Of a stretch of 64,000 nucleotides of DNA, positions 34,405-42,508 are shown piece after piece (position 1 is the stretch's first letter; the number at the start of each line of letters is the position of its first letter). The stretch is from Chloroflexi bacterium UBA5189 (GTDB lineage: Bacteria > Chloroflexota > Limnocylindria > Limnocylindrales > CSP1-4). The translations under genes were made by a program, and so were the position numbers. The notes below the pieces were generated by a model. That model saw only the letters and a list, made by a program, of their open reading frames with translations, was not told the DNA's origin and searched no databases. Location: NCBI GenBank assembly GCA_002413045.1, contig DHWF01000028.1, forward strand, positions 34,892-98,891, given 5' to 3'.

Positions 34405-36015
34405 ATGGCAACGCCGACGCCGACCCGAAGCGCGCGCGTCGCCGGGTTGTCGATCGCGCAGCTGTGGACGTTCCTCGGTGTGGCGCTCCCCACGCTCGCC
34501 GCGCTCCTCGCCCCGATGCCGTCGGTGGATCTCGCGTACCAGCTGCGCGCCGGCGCCGGCATCCTCGCCGGCAACGGCATCCCGGCCATCGATACATGGA
34601 CGTTCACGATCGCGGGCGCGCCCTGGCTCGATCAGCAATGGGGCGCCCAGGTCCTCCTCGCCGCGGTCTACCAGGCCGCCGGCTGGACGGGCCTGGCGCT
34701 CCTCCGCGCGGCGCTGGTCGGCGCCACGTTCTGGCTGGTCATGGCCACCCTCCGATCGATGGGCTGCGCCGCCCGCCCCGCGGCGCTCCTCGCGCTCGGC
34801 GCGTTCGTGGTGGCGGCGCCCGCCCTCGCCCTTCGACCGCAGCTCTTCGCGATCGTCCTGTTCGCCGCGTCGCTGGCGATCCTCGCCGATCGCGCGCGGC
34901 ACCCAAGACGCCTCCTGCTCCTCCCGCTGATCGCCATCGCCTGGGCCAACCTGCACGGCAGCTTCCCGCTGATCGTGGTCGTGCTCGGGCTCGGCTGGGC
35001 GGACGAGCTCGGCCGCGTCCTCGTCGCCCGCGCCGCGATCAGGCCTGGGCACGGCCCAGGTCGCGCGACCGCCGCGATCCGCGGCTCCACCGGCCTTGCC
35101 CTCCTCGCCGCGATCTCGGCCGCGGTGACCCTCGTGAACCCGTTCGGCATCGATGCCTGGCGCTACGTGGCGGGCCTCGCCGCCGATCCGTCGGTGACAT
35201 CCGCGGTCACCGAGTGGCGCCCGCCGTCACCCCTCGAGCCGACCGGCGCGATCTTCTACGTCTCGCTCCTGATCGCCCTGACGATCGTGGTCCTCCGCAT
35301 CCGCGCGGATCGCAATCGCGTCGGCCCGGCGACCTTCGCCCCCATCGCGACGCTCGTCGCGTTTGGCCTCCTCGGCGTCGTGACCGCGCGCGGGCTCGCA
35401 TGGTGGGCGCTGATCCTGCCGATCTCGACGTCCGCCCTCGCCCACGACGGCAGCCTGACCCGCTTCCTGCCGCGCCGGCTCGGCGTCCTTCGAACCTTGT
35501 TCACCGGCCCGGGCGCCCAGGCGTCGGCGCGCCTGAACCGGCCCTCGCAGCTGAACACGATCGTCGCGCTCCTGCTGATCCTGGTCGGGATCGGCCTGCT
35601 CCCCGTCTGGCGCCCGATCGGCCCCTCCGGCGTCCCGGTCGCCGCGCTCAGCTTCGCGCCACAGGGCATCGCCGCGAAGCTAGATGCGCTCGTGCACAGC
35701 CGGGATCCGTCGGGCCAAGCCAGGGTTTGGGCGCCGCAGCTGTGGGGATCCTGGCTGGAGTTCGCGGTGCCCTCCGTGCAGGTCGCCGTCGATTCCCGGA
35801 TCGAGCTGTTCCCGGCGCAGGTGTGGTCAGACGCCGCCCAGGTCTCGACCGTCGGACCCTTCTGGAACTCCATCCTCGACCGCGACGAGGTCAACGTGGT
35901 CATCGCGTCAGCCGACGAGACGCGCCTGCGGACGAGCCTGCAATCGACGGGGGTCTGGCAACAGGTCTACGCCGATGACGACGGCTCGATCTGGGTGTAC
36001 TCCCCGGGTCGGTAG
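34405..36015 (+). CDS. Polytopic membrane protein, GT-C-like
   Basis: 536 residues with about eleven hydrophobic segments and a C-terminal soluble domain of about 130 residues. Landmarks are MPSVDLAYQLRAGAGILAGNGIP (the acidic catalytic-type loop), LRPQLFAIVLF, and IAWANLHGSFPLIVV, the WANLHG motif seen in a large group of uncharacterised bacterial GT-C-like proteins. The tail (WAPQLWGSWLEFAVPSVQVAVDSRIELF) is also typical of that group, and its GSWLEF motif may bind substrate. No donor can be inferred. The next gene converges tail to tail, with no gap. Confidence 0.7.
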   Translation: MATPTPTRSARVAGLSIAQLWTFLGVALPTLAALLAPMPSVDLAYQLRAGAGILAGNGIPAIDTWTFTIAGAPWLDQQWGAQVLLAAVYQAAGWTGLALLRAALVGATFWLVMATLRSMGCAARPAALLALGAFVVAAPALALRPQLFAIVLFAASLAILADRARHPRRLLLLPLIAIAWANLHGSFPLIVVVLGLGWADELGRVLVARAAIRPGHGPGRATAAIRGSTGLALLAAISAAVTLVNPFGIDAWRYVAGLAADPSVTSAVTEWRPPSPLEPTGAIFYVSLLIALTIVVLRIRADRNRVGPATFAPIATLVAFGLLGVVTARGLAWWALILPISTSALAHDGSLTRFLPRRLGVLRTLFTGPGAQASARLNRPSQLNTIVALLLILVGIGLLPVWRPIGPSGVPVAALSFAPQGIAAKLDALVHSRDPSGQARVWAPQLWGSWLEFAVPSVQVAVDSRIELFPAQVWSDAAQVSTVGPFWNSILDRDEVNVVIASADETRLRTSLQSTGVWQQVYADDDGSIWVYSPGR

Positions 36016-37089
36016 CTACGGGCGGTAGCTGTGCCAGTAGCGCTCGGCGGCGCCGTTGACGCGGCCGACGGTGCCGACCGCGCTCGCGAACTGGCGGACG
36101 CCCTGGGCCATCGGCTTCTCACCGCCGAACAGCCGGTCGAGCTGGCTCTCGTACATCGCGATGCCGCGCACCTTGCGCTCGAGCTGGTCGGAGATGTCGG
36201 CGTAGCGCGGCGTCAGGTAGGTGCCCTCGGGGATGCCTTCGAGGGCGCTCTTCGGCAGCTCCTCGATCGACTGGAACCCGTTCCACCACGCGTACGGGAA
36301 GTCCTCGTAGAACGCGACCTTGCCGGCCCACTCGGGACCGGGCATCACCCAGGCGCGTGATTCGGCTAGGAGCGAGACGCCGGCGTCGCGGCACAGCTGG
36401 TGGTCGACGTGGTTGCCGACCGCGAGCGGGAAGTACACCGACTGCGGCTCGAGTCGCGCGATCTCGCGGCGCAGGATCGCGATCGGGGCTTTGTCATCCT
36501 CGCGCACCGATCCGAGCAGCTGCTCGTCGCCCTCGTAGCCGCGGAAGACGGCGTCCGCGAGATCGAGGAACACCACCGACGCCTCGGCGAAGTACGCGAA
36601 TCGCTCGTCCTCGACGCGCCGCTTGGCCACGATCTCGCCGGCCGTCGCGGCCTCGAGCAGGTCGTCGGTGTAGAGCGCCCCTTGGGTCGAGATGTCGTCC
36701 ATGACCGCCTGGCCGGCGAGCGACTTGTTGCGGATGCTCGCCCTGCGATACCACGAGGCGCGCTGCCAGAACCGCTTCGCCGCCGCGTCCGCGTCGGCCT
36801 GGGTCGCCTCGAGTCGATCGTCGTCGGCCGACCACGGGGTGTCGTCGCCGGGCTCGTCGGCGCGGATGCTCGATCGGTTGAAGGCCTCGGTCGCAGGCCA
36901 AAGCGTCTTCGTCCCGAACCCGAGCGCCTCGCGCTGGTACGTCGTCAACCCGCCCGACCGGTTCGTCGCGCTGCCCGAGAAGACGGTCAGGATCGTGACG
37001 TTCTGGCCGAGCTCGCGCAGGCTCGCGATCAGGCCGCCGCACGAGAGTGCGACGTCGTCCGGGTGGGGTGCGACGAACACGTGGGCCAT
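36016..37089 (-). CDS. PIG-L family zinc-dependent deacetylase
   Basis: 357 residues. The metal-binding signature APHPDDVALSCGG is at 7-19 and the second ligand motif GNHVDHQLC near 230-238. The family deacetylates N-acetylglucosamine conjugates (PIG-L, MshB, LmbE and Bca). This one has a long middle insertion, so substrate specificity cannot be assigned; lipid- or glycan-linked GlcNAc is suggested by the genes around it. An AGTATA (minus-strand TATACT) box at 37099-37104 lies 10 bases before the ATG. Confidence 0.85.
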   Translation of the reverse strand: MAHVFVAPHPDDVALSCGGLIASLRELGQNVTILTVFSGSATNRSGGLTTYQREALGFGTKTLWPATEAFNRSSIRADEPGDDTPWSADDDRLEATQADADAAAKRFWQRASWYRRASIRNKSLAGQAVMDDISTQGALYTDDLLEAATAGEIVAKRRVEDERFAYFAEASVVFLDLADAVFRGYEGDEQLLGSVREDDKAPIAILRREIARLEPQSVYFPLAVGNHVDHQLCRDAGVSLLAESRAWVMPGPEWAGKVAFYEDFPYAWWNGFQSIEELPKSALEGIPEGTYLTPRYADISDQLERKVRGIAMYESQLDRLFGGEKPMAQGVRQFASAVGTVGRVNGAAERYWHSYRP

Positions 37090-37110
37090 CGGCGGTCGAG
37101 TATACCGACG

Positions 37111-37812
37111 CTACGGCGGCCAACCGGCCTCGCCGACCAGCGGCACGAACACGACGGCGCCATCGGACCACTCGGTCCAATCCGCGGCCGACCGCCGCTC
37201 GACGACGATCAGCTCCTGCCGCTCCCGCGGCCCGACCGGGATGACGAGCCGCGCCCCGACCGCGAGCTGCTCGCGCAGCGCGTCCGGGATCGACGGGCCC
37301 GCCGCCGTGACCACGATCCCGTCCCACGGAGCGCCTTCGGGCTCGCCGAGGGACCCGTCGCCGACGCGCAGGTCGACGGCCTCGACTCCAAGCCAGGCGA
37401 CCTTTGCGAGCTGGGCGAGTCGTTCGCGCGCCTCATCGCTGAGCGCCTGATGCCGCTCGATGGACGTGACGCGCGCGCCGAGCCACGCGAGCACCGCGGC
37501 CTGGTACCCGGACCCGGTGCCGACCTCGAGGATCCGGTCGCCCGGCTGGACCTCGAGCAGCTCCGTCATGCGCGCCACCATGTATGGCTGGCTGATCGTC
37601 TGGCCGGCATCGATCGGGAGTGCGCGATCGTCGTAGGCCAGCGAGGTCGGGACGCCAGGCACGAACGTCTCGCGCGGGATCGCCGCCATCGCGTCGAGGA
37701 CCTTCCGGTCGCGGATACCGCGGCGCTCCAGTTGGCCCGTGACCATGTCCGCCCTGGCGCGCCGTGATCCCGAATCGGGTTCCCGCGATCGACGACCGAA
37801 CGGCAGTCGCAC
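37111..37812 (-). CDS. pcm: Protein-L-isoaspartate O-methyltransferase
   Basis: Methylates isoaspartyl residues for repair of aged proteins, using SAM. 233 residues. PRETFVPGVPTSLAYDDRALPI, the AGQTISQPYMVARMTELL motif, and SAM loop RILEVGTGSGYQAAVLAWLG near 93-112 are all diagnostic. Start is GTG 7 bases after a minus-strand TATTCT -10 box (37819-37824). It sits 21 bases upstream of the PIG-L gene, which has its own -10 box. Confidence 0.92.
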   Translation of the reverse strand: MRLPFGRRSREPDSGSRRARADMVTGQLERRGIRDRKVLDAMAAIPRETFVPGVPTSLAYDDRALPIDAGQTISQPYMVARMTELLEVQPGDRILEVGTGSGYQAAVLAWLGARVTSIERHQALSDEARERLAQLAKVAWLGVEAVDLRVGDGSLGEPEGAPWDGIVVTAAGPSIPDALREQLAVGARLVIPVGPRERQELIVVERRSAADWTEWSDGAVVFVPLVGEAGWPP

Positions 37813-37818
37813 GGCGCG

Positions 37819-37824
37819 AGAATA
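37819..37824 (-). promoter_or_regulatory. -10 box, leaderless start of pcm
   Basis: Minus-strand TATTCT ends 7 bases before the GTG at 37812, with no Shine-Dalgarno between. Confidence 0.45.
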
Positions 37825-37842
37825 CGCGCCGGGTCGAGCGAC

Positions 37843-38448
37843 CTAGCTCGGGCCGGCGCTGGCCGCCGGGGCGGTGGGTGCTGTGGAAGCAGCCGGTGAC
37901 GCGGCCGGCGAGGCCGCGGACGACGCGGCCGGCGACCCGGACGGCGCGGCGCTGCCACTCGGGCCCGGGCTGACGCTCGGTCCGGGCGACGGCGAGACGA
38001 AGGGGGTCGGGGTCGGGATCGGGTTGAATGCGCCGCCGCGGCCGAATGCCATCGCGTTCAGGAAGATCAGCGCGAACACCACGATCGACACGACGACGAA
38101 CGCCGCCGACGCGGGATCCTTGATCCGCAGCGACGGGTCGATCGGGAAGGCGGTGCGGGTCGCCTTCGGCGCACGCGGCCCGCGCGTCGCGGCCGCAGCA
38201 CGCTGGCGCGACGCCTCGGCTGCGCGCTGTCGGGCCCCGGGCCGGTTCGGCTGGGCGCGGTCGGCGGCGGCCTCCGCGGCCAGCGCCCCCTGCGCGAGGA
38301 CCTCATCGGCCTCGTCATCGGGGCTGAGGACCTCGTCGCCCGGGGCCTCCGACTCGACCTCCTCCTCGGCGCCCTCGTTCGCCGCCGCGAGCTGGGCGTC
38401 GGTCAGGTCGGCATCAGGATCGTCGGCTCCGCCGCGCTCATCGGTCAT
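37843..38448 (-). CDS. Small single-pass membrane protein with Pro/Ser/Ala-rich tail
   Basis: 201 residues. An acidic N-terminal half (many Asp, Glu, Ala), a basic stretch, then FPIDPSLRIKDPASAAF and one membrane helix (VVVSIVVFALIFLNAMAF, about 120-137). The last 60 residues are a disordered SPSPGPS/SPAAS-type tail presumably outside the cell. No known domain. It may be a cell-envelope linker. A minus-strand TACACT box at 38457-38462 is 9 bases from the ATG. Confidence 0.65.
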   Translation of the reverse strand: MTDERGGADDPDADLTDAQLAAANEGAEEEVESEAPGDEVLSPDDEADEVLAQGALAAEAAADRAQPNRPGARQRAAEASRQRAAAATRGPRAPKATRTAFPIDPSLRIKDPASAAFVVVSIVVFALIFLNAMAFGRGGAFNPIPTPTPFVSPSPGPSVSPGPSGSAAPSGSPAASSAASPAASPAASTAPTAPAASAGPS

Positions 38449-38456
38449 GGGCGCGC

Positions 38457-38462
38457 AGTGTA
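38457..38462 (-). promoter_or_regulatory. -10 box, leaderless start of the tail-anchored protein gene
   Basis: Minus-strand TACACT ends 9 bases before the ATG at 38448, the same arrangement seen at several other starts in the window. Confidence 0.45.
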
Positions 38463-38473
38463 CGCGACGGCCC

Positions 38474-40591
38474 TCACGCGTCGCGCACGGCGGGCACGAG
38501 CAGCCCTGCCAGCCCTGCCGCCACCGTGACCAGCCCGAACACCCCGAGGACCGGCGCCGCCCCGAACCACTCGCCCAGCACGCCCCCGATGCCCATCGCC
38601 AGCGTCATCGCTCCGAACACGACGGAGAAACGGAGCCCCAGCACCCGGCCCAGCAGCTCCGGCGGCGTTCGCTTCTGGAGGAGCGTCTGGCTCGGGATCA
38701 CGAACGCGAGATTCCCGGCGCCCGCGCCGAACGCGATCCCGAGGGCCAGGGGCAGGTTCCCGGCCAGGGGCAGCAGCGCGACGGCCGCTCCGGTCGCCAC
38801 GTATCCGACGATCACCAGCCGCCCGAGGGCCAGCCGCGACCCGATCAGGCCGATGAGGAACCCGCCGATCAGGTTGCCGGCCCCGATCGAGCCCTCCATG
38901 AACGCGAATGCTTCCGTATCGGCGAGGCCGCCGCGGTCGATCGAGTGGGCTGCGTACACGGGCGTGAGCACGAGGAAGATCCCGAGCATGAACTGGCCCG
39001 CGGTTGCCTGGAGGGTGTTCGCCAGGAGCACCTGGTCGCCGCGCAGGAAGCGCCAGCCCTCGCGCAGCTCGCCACCGAAGCCTCCGAGCGCGGCCCTGAT
39101 TCCGCGACGCGCGCCGGCCGCTGCGTCGCCCATCGCGTCCGCGATCTGGCGGGTCACCGGCGCAACGACCACCGACCCGATCAGCAGCGCGGACGCCAGG
39201 TACGTCACCGCGTCCGCCCAGAAAGCCAGCGGCATCTGGCTGCCGAGGAGCGCCACGAACAGCCCGGCGAGCGCGTACCCGCCGATGTCCGCGAACGTCT
39301 CGCCGACCCACAGTGCCGAGTTGGCCGGCACGAGGTCCTCCTCGGCGACCATGCGCGGCAGGATCGCGCCCTTTGCGGGCCGGAAGAAGATCGAGACCGT
39401 CGTGACGAGGAACACGAGCGGGTAGGCGAGGGCGAGATTCGTCACCGCCGCGATGGGGATCAGCAGGACGAGACCGGCCCGCAGCAGGTCGCTGACGATC
39501 ATGACCTCGCGCTGATCCCAGCGGTCGACGAGGCCGCCCGCGATCGGTCCGAAGATGAGGTTCGGCAGCGTCGCGACGAGGAACACCGCACCGACGGCGA
39601 TCGGCGAGTTCGTCGCGTGGAGCACGAGGAACGCGAGCGCGACCTGGTGGATCCGGTCGCCGAGCGCGCTGATCAGCTGGCCGGTCCACAGGGCGCTGAA
39701 CGAGCTGTCGAGCGCCAGGCGGACGTAGGGGTGACGCCGGACTCGCTCGAGGATCGGGGGGACCGTCGGGAGCTCGCGCCACCGATCCCGCCGGAGGGTG
39801 CCCTCCGACCCGACCGACGGGCCACCCAGGGACAGCGGCCGTTCGAGTGCCGCCGCACTGACGAGGCTGCCGTCGTAGGCGCCGAAGGCCATCGCGACAT
39901 CCGGGGTCGCCGTCAGTGCCCCGGTCTCGAGCATCGCCGCCGCCTCGGCTGCCGCGGCCTCTTCCGGCGTGAGCCGGAGCTGGGCGACCCGTCGCCCGAG
40001 CGCGGTGGCGTCTGCGCCCCGGAGCAGCTCCCCCGGGTCTCGAACGACGGTCGCGAACAGGAAGAACGCCAGGCCCGACGCGAGGAACAGGTCGCCGATG
40101 CTGGCGACGTTCCGGATGAACGGAATCGGGATCGGGATGATGTCGCCGAGCGGACCCGCCTGGGCGAGGAAGTCGCCCGAGATTCCGCCATTCGCCGCCG
40201 TCCCGACGATCAGGTGGAACGCCGACCCGATCTCGGACGCGGGTAGGCCGGCCGCGAGGATGCTCGGTTGCCAGACCGGCATGTAGCCGCCGTTCGTCAC
40301 GATCGCGACCGCGTTGAGCAGGATCCCGACGAATGCCAGGGCGATGCCCGGGTGGTCGCGATTTGCCCACAGCCCGATCAGCAGCAGCAGGAAGCCGGTC
40401 GCGAACAGCGGCAGCCGCACGGCATCCGCGATGTCGTTGCCGTTCTCGATGGCGAACTGCGTTGCGTAGCGCAGGATCAGCCCGAGGAAGAGCAGCTGGA
40501 CGAGGCGCAGCCGCACGTAGGCGAGATTCTCGATCCGCCCGCCGGCAAACAGCCCAAGGACGATGCCCAGGACCAGGCTGACGATCAGCAT
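38474..40591 (-). CDS. MFS transporter fused to an N-terminal DUF5317-like membrane domain
   Basis: 705 residues. Residues 1-185 form a small polytopic domain (MLIVSLVLGIVLGLFAGGRI, WANRDHPGIALAFVGILLNA, TNGGYMPVW, IPFIRNVASIGDLFLASGLAFF) resembling DUF5317. A soluble linker of about 100 residues follows, then twelve helices of the MFS_3 type from about residue 290 (LWTGQLISALGDRIHQVALAFLV, GGLVDRWDQREVMIVSD). The second half resembles multidrug or siderophore exporters. DUF5317 is normally a stand-alone protein, so this fusion is unusual. Confidence 0.82.
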   Translation of the reverse strand: MLIVSLVLGIVLGLFAGGRIENLAYVRLRLVQLLFLGLILRYATQFAIENGNDIADAVRLPLFATGFLLLLIGLWANRDHPGIALAFVGILLNAVAIVTNGGYMPVWQPSILAAGLPASEIGSAFHLIVGTAANGGISGDFLAQAGPLGDIIPIPIPFIRNVASIGDLFLASGLAFFLFATVVRDPGELLRGADATALGRRVAQLRLTPEEAAAAEAAAMLETGALTATPDVAMAFGAYDGSLVSAAALERPLSLGGPSVGSEGTLRRDRWRELPTVPPILERVRRHPYVRLALDSSFSALWTGQLISALGDRIHQVALAFLVLHATNSPIAVGAVFLVATLPNLIFGPIAGGLVDRWDQREVMIVSDLLRAGLVLLIPIAAVTNLALAYPLVFLVTTVSIFFRPAKGAILPRMVAEEDLVPANSALWVGETFADIGGYALAGLFVALLGSQMPLAFWADAVTYLASALLIGSVVVAPVTRQIADAMGDAAAGARRGIRAALGGFGGELREGWRFLRGDQVLLANTLQATAGQFMLGIFLVLTPVYAAHSIDRGGLADTEAFAFMEGSIGAGNLIGGFLIGLIGSRLALGRLVIVGYVATGAAVALLPLAGNLPLALGIAFGAGAGNLAFVIPSQTLLQKRTPPELLGRVLGLRFSVVFGAMTLAMGIGGVLGEWFGAAPVLGVFGLVTVAAGLAGLLVPAVRDA

Positions 40592-40690
40592 CGTTTCATG
40601 CGCACTCCGTCGCCTTGTCGCACTCGCGCATTCTCACGGCCCCGTGGTCGCCGCGTGGGGTGCCGCGCGCCGCACCTCGCGGCCCGCGAC

Positions 40691-42085
40691 TCAGGCCAGG
40701 TCGGCTGCGGGCGACCCCGGCGCGGGCGCGTCGTGGGCACGCGCGGCTCGGGCGGCGTGCTGTCCGAGCATCGGGATCGGTCGAAGGTCGGGCTCGCCGG
40801 TGTCGCGAATGTCGTCGGCCCAGGTCGTCTTCACGAACGAATCGACGATCTCCGGGTCGAACTGCACGCCAGCGAACTTGCGCAGCTCGGCGAGCGCCTG
40901 CTCGGTCGACAGCGCCTTGCGGTACGGCCGATCGGCCGTCATCGCCTCGAACGCATCGGCGACATGCAGGATCCGGGCGAGCTTCGGGATCTCGTCGCCC
41001 ATCAGTCGATCCGGGTAGCCCGAGCCGTTGTACCACTCGTGGTGGTGGCGGATGACCGGCAGCTCCGGCGCCAATCGATCGACCGGCCCGATGATCTGCG
41101 CGCCCAGCACGGGATGGGCGTTCATCGTGATTCGCTCTTCGCGGGTCAGCTTGCCCTGCTTCAGCAGCACGTTGTCCGGCACGCCGATCTTCCCGACGTC
41201 ATGGAGCAGCCCGCCCCACTCGAGCGCCTCCAGCTCACCCGCGGATACCCGCATCTGCCGCCCAATGTCGACCGAGATCGTCCGCACGCGCTGCGAGTGC
41301 TTGCTCGTGAACGGATCGCGCTTGTCCACGGCCTCCGCCAGCGCGCCGATCGTCTGCGTGAACATCTCCCGCATCTCGACAAACCGCTGGTATGCGACCC
41401 TGACCGTCAACAGTGGGAGCCCGAACAGGAGGGTGGTCCACCACCCGCCCTCGCTCTGGTACATACGGGCCATCAGCCACCCGAGTGGCGCGAGGGTAAG
41501 CAGATTCGCCCAGATTCCCGATGTCTCTGCTCTGCCTAGGAACTCTCGAATTGGCCTTCCTGCGCGGAAGAGAACGATCAGCGAGACAAAGACGAGATTG
41601 ATCAGGAAGTAGGTCAGAGTCCCCAAAAGAGTCGCGAGAAGTTCCTGCAGCCCATGGTCATTCGGCGCCCGCAGTGCGGCGATTACGACCCCGCCGAAGA
41701 AGGCTGGGAGCGCCAGCGCTGCGTGGTTCGCGAGGGTGCCATACCAGACAACCTTGCCCCGCAATTCCCGGAGATCGGTGCTGCCGAGCAGGGCAACCCA
41801 AGTCGCGGCGGTCGGTCCTCCGAGCACAGCGGCAGCCATGATGGGTGCCGTCGACACCGCGACATGGACGCCATCCGAGAGACGGACCGGGGCCGATGAC
41901 GCAACAAATGTCACGGCAGTCCAGAAGAGGATTCCTAGGACGACTTCGACGACGCTCACGCTGGGGTCGCTGTCGATTTGGATCGCGATCCCCGAAGTAA
42001 CCGGAATCCAAAGGCTCGTGGCGAGCAGCGCTAAAAGCGCTGAACCCACGAGCCCTGTGAGGTAAACCGCGAATGTCCTGGACAA
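40691..42085 (-). CDS. Membrane HD-GYP domain c-di-GMP phosphodiesterase
   Basis: 464 residues. Residues 1-235 carry about seven membrane helices and act as a sensor or anchor. The HD-GYP domain spans about 245-430: His263, LLHDVGKIGVP with His295-Asp296, RHHHEWYNGSGYP at 346-358, and HVADAFEAMTADRPYR. All metal ligands are present, so it should hydrolyse c-di-GMP. The start is a TTG with AGGGGA four bases upstream (42090-42095); no upstream ATG is in frame. Membrane half is lower in GC than the catalytic half. It follows two mini-ORFs and their promoter, and probably shares their mRNA. Confidence 0.9.
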   Translation of the reverse strand: MSRTFAVYLTGLVGSALLALLATSLWIPVTSGIAIQIDSDPSVSVVEVVLGILFWTAVTFVASSAPVRLSDGVHVAVSTAPIMAAAVLGGPTAATWVALLGSTDLRELRGKVVWYGTLANHAALALPAFFGGVVIAALRAPNDHGLQELLATLLGTLTYFLINLVFVSLIVLFRAGRPIREFLGRAETSGIWANLLTLAPLGWLMARMYQSEGGWWTTLLFGLPLLTVRVAYQRFVEMREMFTQTIGALAEAVDKRDPFTSKHSQRVRTISVDIGRQMRVSAGELEALEWGGLLHDVGKIGVPDNVLLKQGKLTREERITMNAHPVLGAQIIGPVDRLAPELPVIRHHHEWYNGSGYPDRLMGDEIPKLARILHVADAFEAMTADRPYRKALSTEQALAELRKFAGVQFDPEIVDSFVKTTWADDIRDTGEPDLRPIPMLGQHAARAARAHDAPAPGSPAADLA

Positions 42086-42160
42086 ATGGTCCCCTGTACC
42101 TACCGTCGTGGCCCTCGAACTCTAAGTCCTAACGTCCGGGTGCCACATGGTGCTTCGGTA

Positions 42161-42250
42161 CTAGAAACCTTTGAGGGACGCCCCTCCGGCCAGTGCAGTC
42201 GCAGCGATCGCCATCAAAGTGATGGACAGCCGCAGGATTCGATCCTTCAT
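42161..42250 (-). CDS. 29-residue putative secreted signalling peptide precursor ending SLKGF
   Basis: Too short for most gene callers. ATG at 42250 is preceded by AAAGGA at 42257-42262 with six bases of spacing. The peptide begins MKDRILRLS (basic), continues with a hydrophobic core (about residues 9-21), then ALA and the tail GGASLKGF, an arrangement like a signal peptide with a cleavage site and a free 8-residue tail. Its final six codons TCC CTC AAA GGT TTC TAG match those of the mini-ORF upstream except for two synonymous third-base changes, which suggests the peptide is under selection. Homologues unknown to me. Confidence 0.68.
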   Translation of the reverse strand: MKDRILRLSITLMAIAATALAGGASLKGF

Positions 42251-42264
42251 CACAAATCCTTTGG

Positions 42265-42297
42265 CTAGAAGCCCTTGAGGGAACTATCGGGAGCCAC
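42265..42297 (-). CDS. 10-residue putative cytoplasmic peptide ending SLKGF
   Basis: GTG at 42297 is preceded by a near-perfect Shine-Dalgarno AAGGAGG (42304-42310) with six bases of spacing, the same as the next mini-ORF. The frame encodes MAPDSSLKGF and stops at TAG (42265-42267). It lacks a signal sequence, so it would stay in the cell unless processed differently. A longer in-frame GTG at 42339 gives 24 residues but has no ribosome site. The codon-level match with the 29-residue ORF argues that this is translated. Confidence 0.6.
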   Translation of the reverse strand: MAPDSSLKGF

Positions 42298-42338
42298 GCT
42301 CGTCCTCCTTGCGGTTCCCGTGCTCCCCTTCAGAAACA

Positions 42339-42370
42339 CGAAAACCGACCAGACACTGGGTCGGTCGGTT
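42339..42370 (-). terminator. Hairpin with U-rich tail in the mini-ORF leader (terminator or attenuator)
   Basis: Read on the minus strand, AACCGACC (from 42370) pairs with GGTCGGTT (ending at 42343), or a nearer pairing ACCGACC with CAG-ACA-CTG in the loop, and is followed by TTTTCGTGTTT. It lies downstream of the promoter at 42479-42508 and upstream of the first mini-ORF, so it can act as a leader attenuator; it would also end transcripts coming from the regulator gene. Confidence 0.5.
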
Positions 42371-42478
42371 GCACTACTCGCTCAGCTCCACCCTAAGTGC
42401 CCATTTCAGGTGGGGCCTCGGCGCGTCCGAGCGTTCTTGAGTTGGTTCGGTAGTACCGAAGTACTAGTCGAGGGCCGG

Positions 42479-42508
42479 ACTATAGGTAGACCCAACTACA
42501 CCGGTCAA
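42479..42508 (-). promoter_or_regulatory. Strong sigma-70-type promoter for the mini-ORF/HD-GYP unit
   Basis: Minus-strand TTGACC (-35, 42503-42508) and TATAGT (-10, 42479-42484) are separated by 18 bases. Transcription would start near 42472, leaving about 175 bases of leader before the first mini-ORF. The promoter lies within 60 bases of the regulator's stop codon. Confidence 0.7.

Noticed and set aside
37874..40246. Long open frame on the plus strand (790 residues)
   Set aside because: It is antisense to pcm, the membrane protein and the MFS gene; its composition is Arg/Asp/Gly-rich, as expected for a high-GC shadow frame.
42265..42339. Longer 24-codon version of the first mini-ORF starting at GTG 42339
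   Set aside because: No ribosome site is present there, whereas the GTG at 42297 has AAGGAGG at ideal spacing. The upstream FLKGS string is probably chance.
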